From positions 1 to 21,979 of IMG/VR virus record IMGVR_UViG_3300035698_024313: a DNA stretch of 21,979 bases; one strand, written 5' to 3'. This DNA is from a virus. Below the pieces are notes generated by a model that saw only the letters and a list, made by a program, of their open reading frames with translations, did not search any database and was not told the DNA's origin. This document shows, piece after piece, positions 13,652-20,043 of the stretch (position 1 is the first letter of the stretch; the number at the start of each line of letters is the position of its first letter). The position numbers were made by a program, and so were the translations under genes.

Positions 13652-13783
13652 TTAAAGATTAATAATTGAATGCTCTCTTTTTTCTTTTTTTAGTTTCATT
13701 CTTTCCATAACTTTTTTATGGAATCTCCAAGAAGACAATGCTTTATCTACTCGCTTGTATTTTTGAACTTTTTTATAATGCAT
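13652..13783 (-). CDS. Very small basic protein, 43 residues
   Basis: A 43-codon frame (MHYKKVQKYKRVDKALSSWR onward, ending EHSIINL) ends 4 bases before the next start, the same spacing as many neighbours. It is highly basic (about 15 Lys/Arg). The start at 13783 follows a 111-base noncoding stretch. Its short length leaves real doubt, but the fit to the operon spacing favours a gene. It is possibly a nucleic-acid-binding peptide. Confidence 0.5.
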   Translation of the reverse strand: MHYKKVQKYKRVDKALSSWRFHKKVMERMKLKKEKREHSIINL

Positions 13784-13803
13784 ATTAGACTAAAGTAGAA
13801 ATT

Positions 13804-13887
13804 AATAATTAGCGTTCCCTCAATTCAGTAAAGTAGAGCTAGTCAAGCTCAACACCTTCTCTCTTTAGCTTTTAATTATTCTAGGGA
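13804..13887 (-). other. Structured noncoding patch with possible pseudoknot
   Basis: In the 111-base gap between the genes at 13895 and 13783, the minus strand can form an 8-bp AT stem (13880-13873 with 13811-13804). It encloses a perfect 5-bp hairpin GAGCT/AGCTC (13850-13836, 5-base loop). AGGGA/TCCCT (13887-13883 and 13820-13816) can pair across the stem to give a pseudoknot. The order C-tract, stem, hairpin, G-tract, stem is the same as in the patch at 61-118. No known RNA family is recognised. No U-tract follows, so it is not a normal terminator. Confidence 0.4.
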
Positions 13888-13894
13888 TATTTAC

Positions 13895-14194
13895 CTATTT
13901 ACTTTTTATTTTTTTTCTTAACTTATCTTGTTCATATAAATACTTTCTCCTCTGTTGTATTTTAGCTTTATTCTTTAAATAAAATTGTTTATCATAATTC
14001 TTTTTCCTTACAGAAGTTTTATTCTTTTCTAAAATAGTATCTTTATTCTCTTCATAATAACTCCTAGCTGTTTTATTTAATTTTTTTTGATGTGTTTGAT
14101 AATAAACCTTTTGTTGTAATCTAATTTTTCTCTTATGTTCTAAATAATAAGAGTCTTTGTCTTGGGCAGTATCGTTAATTTTTTCTTCTTCCAT
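13895..14194 (-). CDS. Basic tyrosine-repeat protein, 99 residues
   Basis: About a third of the residues are Lys/Arg. Three tandem 15-residue units begin with paired tyrosines at 16-17, 31-32 and 46-47 (SYYLEHKRK, VYYQTHQKK, SYYEENKDT), then decay. Similar basic Tyr repeats form the N-terminal part of some phage HNH endonucleases, but no HNH motif follows here. It could be a remnant of such an enzyme or an independent DNA- or RNA-binding protein. The start is the ATG at 14194 in AAATTTATG, 4 bases after the glycosyltransferase stop. An earlier in-frame ATG would overlap that gene by 77 bases. Confidence 0.62.
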   Translation of the reverse strand: MEEEKINDTAQDKDSYYLEHKRKIRLQQKVYYQTHQKKLNKTARSYYEENKDTILEKNKTSVRKKNYDKQFYLKNKAKIQQRRKYLYEQDKLRKKIKSK

Positions 14195-14198
14195 AAAT

Positions 14199-14948
14199 TT
14201 ATTTTTTAACTTTAAATATCCATTTTTTTGAATAGTAATACCAATTATCTGTTTCTTTAGAATATCTACCATCACTCATAGATTCGTAATGATATAATTC
14301 TGATTTACTAGCATACCAAATTACTTTTCCTTCTTTTTTGTATCTATTACATAAGTCTATATCTTCCCAACCTAACCAATAATTTTCATCGAAGCCATCT
14401 ATCTGTAAAAATTCGTCTTTATTTACTAACATACAAGCTCCAGTCACCGCCGAACACTCTATATCTTCTCGAGCTTTTAAGTAATTCCTAGGTTTATTAA
14501 AATACTTATGATAAGGGTATTGAAAATTGTCAAATTCAACCCCAGCGTGCTGTATAGTGCCTTTACCTGGAATTATGAGCTTTGCCCCTGTAACCGCCGC
14601 AGAATGGGCTGTATGGCACTCTACGAGCTCCTTTAACCACCCCTTTAAAGGTAATGTATCATTATTAAGAAAACACAGTAATTCACCACTAGCTAACTTA
14701 GCTCCTTGATTATTAGCTTTAGAGAAACCCATATTCTTTTTATTCTTTACATATAAACCACTGACATTCTCAGGCTTAGTTTTTTTAAAAAAACTCTTTA
14801 TTAATGACTCTGAATAATCAGTTGAATTGTTATCTATAATTATAATCTCGTATGGATAACTAGTGTTAGAAAATAAATAACCTAACATTTGAAGTGTAAA
14901 TTCAACTTTATTATAAATTGGAACAATGATTGAAGTTAGCTTTGGCAT
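14199..14948 (-). CDS. Family 2 glycosyltransferase, rhamnosyltransferase-like
   Basis: The 249-residue GT-A enzyme has TSIIVPIYNKVEFTLQML (5-22), IIIIDNNSTD (35-44), NMGFSKANNQGA (72-83), the metal-binding FLNNDTLP (NND at 95-97) and the catalytic-base region GWEDIDLC (193-200). This is the pattern of WbbL/GT2 rhamnosyl- and related transferases. The start lies 1 base after the GT4 stop, so translation is coupled. A segment around 14541-14640 is 53% GC, far above the surrounding DNA, encoding residues about 103-136. That hints at a patch of different ancestry. Confidence 0.87.
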   Translation of the reverse strand: MPKLTSIIVPIYNKVEFTLQMLGYLFSNTSYPYEIIIIDNNSTDYSESLIKSFFKKTKPENVSGLYVKNKKNMGFSKANNQGAKLASGELLCFLNNDTLPLKGWLKELVECHTAHSAAVTGAKLIIPGKGTIQHAGVEFDNFQYPYHKYFNKPRNYLKAREDIECSAVTGACMLVNKDEFLQIDGFDENYWLGWEDIDLCNRYKKEGKVIWYASKSELYHYESMSDGRYSKETDNWYYYSKKWIFKVKK

Positions 14949-14949
14949 A

Positions 14950-16140
14950 TTATTGTCTTATTAAAGCTTCATAATTTTTTGACACTACTTCCTTTATAAT
15001 ATTATCTAATTTCTTTGCTTGATTTTCGGGGGTAAACTGACTAACAAAGGTTTTTCCTGAAATAGCTTTACTATTAAGGACTTTTCTATCTCCATAAATC
15101 TTTAGTAAATTAGAAGCAATATTAGAACCACTAACAACTGCTTGACTAGTGCCATCAGCGTGATGAAAAGAAACCTCTGGACTCATTAAATAACCCATAC
15201 CATTTAAAGTATCAGGACAAGCAGAACAATCTGTAGTTAGGACAGGGACACCACAAGCCATACTTTCGTGAAATATCATCCCAAACCCTTCTCCCATAGT
15301 AGGTAAACAGAAAATATCACCTAAGTTATAAATCTCTCTTAAGGTTTTATCTGATAAAGAACCATCACCGTTTTTTTCTTTAGGCAAAACTACATAATCA
15401 TTAGCTTTATAATAATCAATCAAATACTGGAGTTCGTGTCCTTCACTTGCTCCTTCTGGTGTTTTAGTATTGTGTGTTGCTCCTAATAATAATAATACAT
15501 TAGGAATAGTCTTTTTTAAAATACTAATAGCTTGTATTAAGGCAGGTAAATTTTTTCTTGTCTGATTTCTAGCAACAGTAGTAACTACAAAATTATTTTC
15601 ACAATTAAACTCTTTTCTTAATTTAACTTTATCTTCCTTAAAAAATACTTTTGGGTCGGTAGTAGGGAAAAATACTTCCCCTTTTATACTAGGTAATATT
15701 TTCTCTATCTCTTTTTTAGCAAAATCACTATGGTATAAATTATAGTCAACCCATTTTAAAGGTTCTTTACACCCAAAACCTAGTGGAGCACCATCTAAAA
15801 CACCCCAATGTATCCATTTTTGTTTTCTTGGATAAGCCATTGCAAAAGCAATTTTAGGAAGCATATAATAATCACCAAGAGTTAGAATTATATCAGGCTT
15901 AAAATCCTGAATAGCATATTCAAGCATTTCTCTAGCCCAATAACTATCTAACTTATGAAAATTCCCAGGATAAACCTCTATATTTGGGTCTTTTGGCATA
16001 CCGTTAAAACCTAAAGCAACTTGTCTTATGTCATAACCCAATTTTTTTAGTTCGGGTATCAAATCCCTAATCTCTCTCCCAAAACCACTGGGCTTTTGAT
16101 AATAATCTCCGTAAAGTAAGAGTTTTGTTTTATTACTCAT
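14950..16140 (-). CDS. GT4 family glycosyltransferase (GT-B fold)
   Basis: The 396-residue protein starts MSNKTKLLLYGDYYQKPSGFG, with the Gly-rich loop at 17-21. PDIILTLGDYY (82-92) and LYHSDFAKKEI precede the donor half, which begins VVTTVARNQTRKNLPALI (185-202). GEGFGMIFHESMACGVPVL (283-301) carries the E-x7-E pair E284/E292 that binds the nucleotide-sugar. All key family residues are present, so it is probably active. The start at 16140 gives 4-base spacing; an upstream ATG would overlap the zinc-ribbon gene. It probably works in the same pathway as the GT2 that follows 1 base later. Confidence 0.87.
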   Translation of the reverse strand: MSNKTKLLLYGDYYQKPSGFGREIRDLIPELKKLGYDIRQVALGFNGMPKDPNIEVYPGNFHKLDSYWAREMLEYAIQDFKPDIILTLGDYYMLPKIAFAMAYPRKQKWIHWGVLDGAPLGFGCKEPLKWVDYNLYHSDFAKKEIEKILPSIKGEVFFPTTDPKVFFKEDKVKLRKEFNCENNFVVTTVARNQTRKNLPALIQAISILKKTIPNVLLLLGATHNTKTPEGASEGHELQYLIDYYKANDYVVLPKEKNGDGSLSDKTLREIYNLGDIFCLPTMGEGFGMIFHESMACGVPVLTTDCSACPDTLNGMGYLMSPEVSFHHADGTSQAVVSGSNIASNLLKIYGDRKVLNSKAISGKTFVSQFTPENQAKKLDNIIKEVVSKNYEALIRQ

Positions 16141-16144
16141 ATTT

Positions 16145-16390
16145 TTAAACATTAGTATTTTTACCTGTTTTCATTTTATGTTGATAACCTGTTGCTGTTC
16201 TTTTTTTATCACTACAATCCCTTCGAACAAAATCTTTTATTTCTCTAATTAATGCTTTGTTATTTCTGCTCTTCTCACTTATTTTTCTCCGCCTCTTTTT
16301 TTTCTTCTTCTTTCCGAGATTACATAACGGGCAGTATGGCGTTGTTTCATTATTATAAGAGCAACCACATTTTAGACAAATAACTATCAT
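16145..16390 (-). CDS. Zinc-ribbon protein with Lys/Arg tract, 81 residues
   Basis: Cys pairs C5/C8 and C20/C23 make a short zinc-ribbon (CLKCGC, CPLC). A run of ten Lys/Arg residues at 27-36 follows, then a basic tail. Strong positive charge suggests binding to DNA or RNA. It is packed between a 93-residue helical protein (7 bases) and the GT4 (4 bases). Function unknown. Confidence 0.65.
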   Translation of the reverse strand: MIVICLKCGCSYNNETTPYCPLCNLGKKKKKKRRRKISEKSRNNKALIREIKDFVRRDCSDKKRTATGYQHKMKTGKNTNV

Positions 16391-16397
16391 AATTAAT

Positions 16398-16679
16398 TTA
16401 CTTAACCTTTTCTAATTTCTTAGCTTCATCAATCCAAGCATCGAGAATTTTATTAATATTATCAAGTTGCCCTTTATAAACCTCATTAACATTGTGCTGT
16501 CCTTTTATAAAAGCTATGATTTCCAATAAAACTCTGCCTACTTTATCAAAATTATGAACACTGTAATCACTAAATTCTTTTGTAGTTAAAGGCTTATCCG
16601 AAGGTGCGGGTAAATTTAATTCTAATATTTGTTTTTCTTTATCTTGCCCTAAGGTAGATAAATCTTTTACAGTCTTCAT
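16398..16679 (-). CDS. Hypothetical helical protein, 93 residues
   Basis: It begins MKTVKDLSTLGQDKEKQILE. The second half (about 40-93) is a long helix region ending DAWIDEAKKLEKVK. No motif is recognised. It is 4 bases from the gene before and 7 from the gene after, clearly part of the operon. It may be a small coiled-coil virion or chaperone protein, but only context says so. Confidence 0.6.
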   Translation of the reverse strand: MKTVKDLSTLGQDKEKQILELNLPAPSDKPLTTKEFSDYSVHNFDKVGRVLLEIIAFIKGQHNVNEVYKGQLDNINKILDAWIDEAKKLEKVK

Positions 16680-16683
16680 ATTT

Positions 16684-16986
16684 TTATAATTTTTCTACAT
16701 CGGGCATCAATGGATTTTTCGTAAAAGCCGCTGTAAATTTCTCTTGATTCTTTTCTTTAGCAACAATATCTTCTTCTGTCATAGGTAAAAGGTCTCGATA
16801 ATAAATAACATTATTTAATTTCTCACCTATCACTAAAAAAGTCATAGTAACTAAAATACGTTCATCGTTGATAGTTTCTAAAAATTTATTAGTCTTTTCT
16901 TCGAATACTTTTAAGTCTTTCTCTGTTATAACCTCAACCTTATTTTTAGAGATAACAGGAACTTTTACTTGTGTTGGATTTGGCAT
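16684..16986 (-). CDS. Hypothetical protein, 100 residues
   Basis: A small alpha/beta or helical protein (MPNPTQVKVPVISKNKVEVI onward) without recognisable motif, signal peptide or membrane segment. The start follows AAATTT, the recurring start context here. It lies 18 bases after the papain-like protease and 4 bases before the next gene. Unknown function. Confidence 0.6.
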   Translation of the reverse strand: MPNPTQVKVPVISKNKVEVITEKDLKVFEEKTNKFLETINDERILVTMTFLVIGEKLNNVIYYRDLLPMTEEDIVAKEKNQEKFTAAFTKNPLMPDVEKL

Positions 16987-17004
16987 AAATTTTTTATTAA
17001 TTAA

Positions 17005-17745
17005 TTATTTTTTAACTTTAATAAAGTCTTCTCTCATTCTTGTTATATCAAATAAAGAAGAAGCAACAGATTTTGGATTTTCTAAATCCACCGAAGTCCA
17101 AGCAACATTAAGGGCTCTTTCTACATACATATAGTCTAAATAAGCATAACCGTTTATTCCCCAGTCTTCTCCCCAACTATTTTTTATAATAAATTTACAT
17201 AAATTATCATCATAAGCTCCTAATAAGATAGCGTGCAAACCATTACTCTTTGAATTATCCTTATAAACAACAACACCATCATCAGGTTTATAAAAATTAT
17301 CATAGACTTCTATACCAATAACAGCAAAACCATTAGCTACAATCGAATATTTTAATTCTTCGATTGATTTAACACTCGTATACGACTCGATTTTATAAGG
17401 AACACCAGTAGAGTCTTTTACTCCTCTGTCTTGGAGCATTTTCATAGCTGTTCTTATATTAGTTCCTTTCTGATTAGGCATTCCATCGACTTCTTTTAAT
17501 TTGCTATAAAAGTCTATCCCTGAAAAAGTAACTAATTTATTAGACTCTATCATTTCTTGTTCTTCTTTCATTGCTACAGTTGAATACCCTACACAAGCAG
17601 GACTATTGCCTTGATTTAAAACAGGAATATTCATATCAAACCAATTAATTGACTTTGGTAATTTTTTTGGAATAATATAACTAGCTAACATTAAATCTCT
17701 ACTATCTTGAGGGTCTTTAACACACCCTAATGTATATCCGTTCAT
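17005..17745 (-). CDS. Papain-family (C1A) cysteine protease
   Basis: The 246-residue protein has every C1A landmark. These are Q45 (oxyanion hole) in LNQGNSPACVGYS with nucleophile C51, H171 in NGLHAILLGAYDD, and N189 in IIKNSWGEDWG. There is no signal peptide and no clear inhibitory propeptide, so it would be made active in the cytoplasm or packed into the particle. Its ATG overlaps the TGA of the thioredoxin gene by 4 bases (ATGA), so the two are translationally coupled. C1A proteases are uncommon in phages. Roles could be processing of virion proteins or attack on host proteins; neither is shown by sequence. Confidence 0.9.
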   Translation of the reverse strand: MNGYTLGCVKDPQDSRDLMLASYIIPKKLPKSINWFDMNIPVLNQGNSPACVGYSTVAMKEEQEMIESNKLVTFSGIDFYSKLKEVDGMPNQKGTNIRTAMKMLQDRGVKDSTGVPYKIESYTSVKSIEELKYSIVANGFAVIGIEVYDNFYKPDDGVVVYKDNSKSNGLHAILLGAYDDNLCKFIIKNSWGEDWGINGYAYLDYMYVERALNVAWTSVDLENPKSVASSLFDITRMREDFIKVKK

Positions 17746-18020
17746 AAATTTTTATATTTAGTTATTAAGTCTATAATACTATCTCTATGTTGTAACCCAG
17801 CAAGACGAGACAATTCATTATTATTCTTATCTAAGAAAATTACTGTTGGTAAATCGTGAATATGATAAGTATTTATTATGGCTGGAATATCGTGATTAGT
17901 ATCACTATAATCGTATTCTTTAATCTTTAAATCAGAAAACTGTAGTCTTAAATTTCTCCACATTGGTTTCATTGTCCGACAATCCGAACACCAAATAGCG
18001 TGAAAAATCATTATTTTCAT
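17742..18020 (-). CDS. Thioredoxin-like protein
   Basis: The 92-residue protein has the redox motif WCSDC (C11/C14) after a short strand and the cis-proline in DLPTVIFLD (P58), both diagnostic of thioredoxin folds. It is slightly short of the usual 105 residues, lacking the first helix. It would reduce disulfides in the cytoplasm. Its stop overlaps the start of the cysteine protease, suggesting a partner role in keeping the catalytic cysteine reduced (inference). Phage thioredoxins can also serve DNA synthesis or capsid assembly. The zinc-ribbon gene before it is 3 bases away. Confidence 0.88.
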   Translation of the reverse strand: MKIMIFHAIWCSDCRTMKPMWRNLRLQFSDLKIKEYDYSDTNHDIPAIINTYHIHDLPTVIFLDKNNNELSRLAGLQHRDSIIDLITKYKNL

Positions 18021-18023
18021 AAA

Positions 18024-18281
18024 TTATTTATTAGCATCATCAACAATTTTTTTCGAACCCTTTGCCATTAAAAGCTCACCGACACCTGTTCTAGTTTTTA
18101 CAGAACGCCGACTTCCTGAACTAGAGAATTTAGCATTATTAATAGGCATCGGTATTTTTGTTAACCCTTGATGACCACATTTCCTACAAGATTTATCTAA
18201 AGTACCTTCTTCAATAACTTTACCAAAAAACATTTCTTCAGAAAACCCGCATTTTTTACATTTTACTGTATATATAGGCAT
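18024..18281 (-). CDS. FmdB-type zinc-ribbon protein
   Basis: From the start at 18281 the protein is 85 residues and begins MPIYTVKCKKCGFSEE, the typical FmdB/CxxC_CxxC_SSSS N-terminus. Cys pairs are C8/C11 and C32/C35, and a Ser-rich piece (53-60) follows. The usual family length is 70-100. The longer upstream frame (to 18311) would overlap the previous gene; the inner ATG gives 4-base spacing and the family N-terminus. FmdB proteins are putative regulators with unclear mechanism. Confidence 0.78.
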   Translation of the reverse strand: MPIYTVKCKKCGFSEEMFFGKVIEEGTLDKSCRKCGHQGLTKIPMPINNAKFSSSGSRRSVKTRTGVGELLMAKGSKKIVDDANK

Positions 18282-18285
18282 ATAA

Positions 18286-18516
18286 TTATTTTTTACAACC
18301 CTTACAGCCATATTTTCTAGCTTCTTGATATTTTTTAATTCCTTCAGGGGTATTTAACCCTTTAATCCTTAAAAAATGTTTAACGAAACTATACGCTTCT
18401 TGGATTGTCTTATTTTGAGTAAAACTCATTACATTCTTTCGCATAATTGGGTCTAACCCATTTAAAGCTTTTTTTATGTCCGCCATTGTAACCTCTTTTA
18501 TTTCACTATTAGCCAT
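18286..18516 (-). CDS. Hypothetical protein, 76 residues
   Basis: A helical protein (MANSEIKEVTMADIKKALNG onward) that ends in a Cys-rich basic tail (GCKGCKK). A single CxxC pair is too little for a zinc site alone. It lies 11 bases after the coiled-coil gene and 4 bases before the FmdB-type gene. Unknown function. Confidence 0.6.
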   Translation of the reverse strand: MANSEIKEVTMADIKKALNGLDPIMRKNVMSFTQNKTIQEAYSFVKHFLRIKGLNTPEGIKKYQEARKYGCKGCKK

Positions 18517-18527
18517 AATAGTTATAA

Positions 18528-19088
18528 TTAATTTATTAAGTGTGTATATTTAAAATTATTAATAATTTTTGTTATATAAGTACCTTCACCATAAATTAGA
18601 GCTGTTCCCGAACCTTGCTGTACCCAAGTAGTTATTTTTTTATTTTTAGTTTTATTAACTTCTTTTACGTATTTTTGTATTTTTTCATTTTCAAATTTAT
18701 TTCTTTCTTTTCTTTCTTTTATAACTTTTTCTGCTTCTATTTTTATAGATATAAAATTTTCATATAACTCTAGCTCTTCCTCATTAAAGAAAGATTCTAA
18801 AGTATCCCGAAGACTGAGAATATTTTCTGTTGCGTATTTTAATATCTTTTCTGCTTTACTTTTTATCTCTTTTGCTAATTCATACTTCTTAAGACTTTCT
18901 TCTTCTTTTTTATTTCTATCATCTTCATAATCATTATATCTATAATCACTAGATGATGTTGACATACCTGGTATACTAGGCGTATTACCCGAAGAATCTA
19001 AATTGTTAGTTCTCAAAAAACTAGCATCTGAAGTTTTTGTTGATATTTTGCTTATTTCTGGATTAAATGTAGATTGATTCATTAACAT
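18528..19088 (-). CDS. Hypothetical coiled-coil protein, 186 residues
   Basis: A Ser/Thr/Asn-rich disordered N-terminus (1-60) is followed by a long charged helical stretch (about 60-150) with heptad-like pattern and a small C-terminal domain containing WVQQGSGTALIYGEGTYI. The position directly after the MuF-like protein suggests a head-associated or scaffold role, but there is no family motif. The start at 19088 in AAATTTATG gives 4-base spacing. A longer upstream frame overlaps the MuF gene, and another ATG two codons on (19082) is possible. Confidence 0.6.
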   Translation of the reverse strand: MLMNQSTFNPEISKISTKTSDASFLRTNNLDSSGNTPSIPGMSTSSSDYRYNDYEDDRNKKEEESLKKYELAKEIKSKAEKILKYATENILSLRDTLESFFNEEELELYENFISIKIEAEKVIKERKERNKFENEKIQKYVKEVNKTKNKKITTWVQQGSGTALIYGEGTYITKIINNFKYTHLIN

Positions 19089-19092
19089 AAAT

Positions 19093-20040
19093 TTAAGTTT
19101 GAGTATGCTGGGCATTTTGAGCTTCTCCGTGCCAAGTATATCCGTTTAAATAATCTTGTATCTCTACTTCTGGTAATAATGAACATCTACAATTTGGATG
19201 TGCTAATGGACCTAAAAAACCATTACTAAAATTTTGAAGAAAACCTATTACACCATCTCCCATTGCTAGTATACAAACAGAACACGCTTTAGGCTCTGCT
19301 AACCAAGACTTTCTTCTAACATCTCTCCTAGCATAACTCTCTTCCCTTGCCCAACTAACTGCTTGTCCTAACTCTGTCCTAGCAATTACTTCAGCTCTTT
19401 TTTGAGTAAATTCCTGACTAGATGGCTTGACTTGCCAAGAAGAGAATAAACCTTTTAAATCTTTTCGTATTCCATCGTAACCAAACCCTCTATCATACGC
19501 CCCAATAATTGTATTAACTATAAGTCTTTTAGTAGTATTATTTATACCAACTATTCTTTTTCCAGCTTCCCATTTTAATTTATTTCTAACAGCAGGGTCA
19601 GTTAAAGTGAAAACTGTTTTAATGCCTGTCCCTAATTTAGCTAAATTGCCCTTATTTGCTAATAAAGCTGATTTAATATCATTTAAACTAGTTGTGCCGC
19701 CAATATCATACCCTTCTTTATAATATTCAAAGAAAGTATCTATTTCTAGCTCACTTGCTAAATTTAAATAACTCTCTTGGTCTAAAGCTCTTATTAAAAA
19801 TTCTTTTTCTATTCGATATTTCCCTGACTTTTCTAACTTAGGATAAATACTTAAAAAATCTTTAATAACTCCGAAAGGGAACTTGTTTGTTTGCTCTTTA
19901 AACATTTTAGAAACATCTAAAACAAATTCCCCTTCTAACTTTAATACTTTCTTTACTACTTGCCGACTAAAAAGGTCACTCTTGCCAATTTTAGCAAAAA
20001 CCTTTTCTTCATTAGTTATATAAGGTAAAGAATAATACAT
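19093..20040 (-). CDS. MuF-like minor head (head morphogenesis) protein
   Basis: The 315-residue protein has the Phage_Mu_F C-terminal signature: RAEVIARTELGQAVSWA (215-231), the Cys pair C253/C256 (CSVC), and HPNCRCSLLPE (281-291). The pattern of Arg-Thr-Glu followed by CxxC and HPxCRC is diagnostic and probably binds metal. Such proteins sit in the head near the portal and are injected or needed for assembly; some carry toxin domains, but none is seen here. The N-terminal 200 residues are the usual variable helical part. It starts 3 bases after the portal stop. Confidence 0.92.
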   Translation of the reverse strand: MYYSLPYITNEEKVFAKIGKSDLFSRQVVKKVLKLEGEFVLDVSKMFKEQTNKFPFGVIKDFLSIYPKLEKSGKYRIEKEFLIRALDQESYLNLASELEIDTFFEYYKEGYDIGGTTSLNDIKSALLANKGNLAKLGTGIKTVFTLTDPAVRNKLKWEAGKRIVGINNTTKRLIVNTIIGAYDRGFGYDGIRKDLKGLFSSWQVKPSSQEFTQKRAEVIARTELGQAVSWAREESYARRDVRRKSWLAEPKACSVCILAMGDGVIGFLQNFSNGFLGPLAHPNCRCSLLPEVEIQDYLNGYTWHGEAQNAQHTQT

Positions 20041-20043
20041 ATA

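Noticed and set aside
13784-13894. Hammerhead ribozyme
   Set aside because: The CUGAUGA and GAAA core sequences are absent on both strands.
19093-20040. Toxin domain fused to the MuF protein
   Set aside because: The protein ends shortly after the HPNCRC motif, leaving no room for an added domain.
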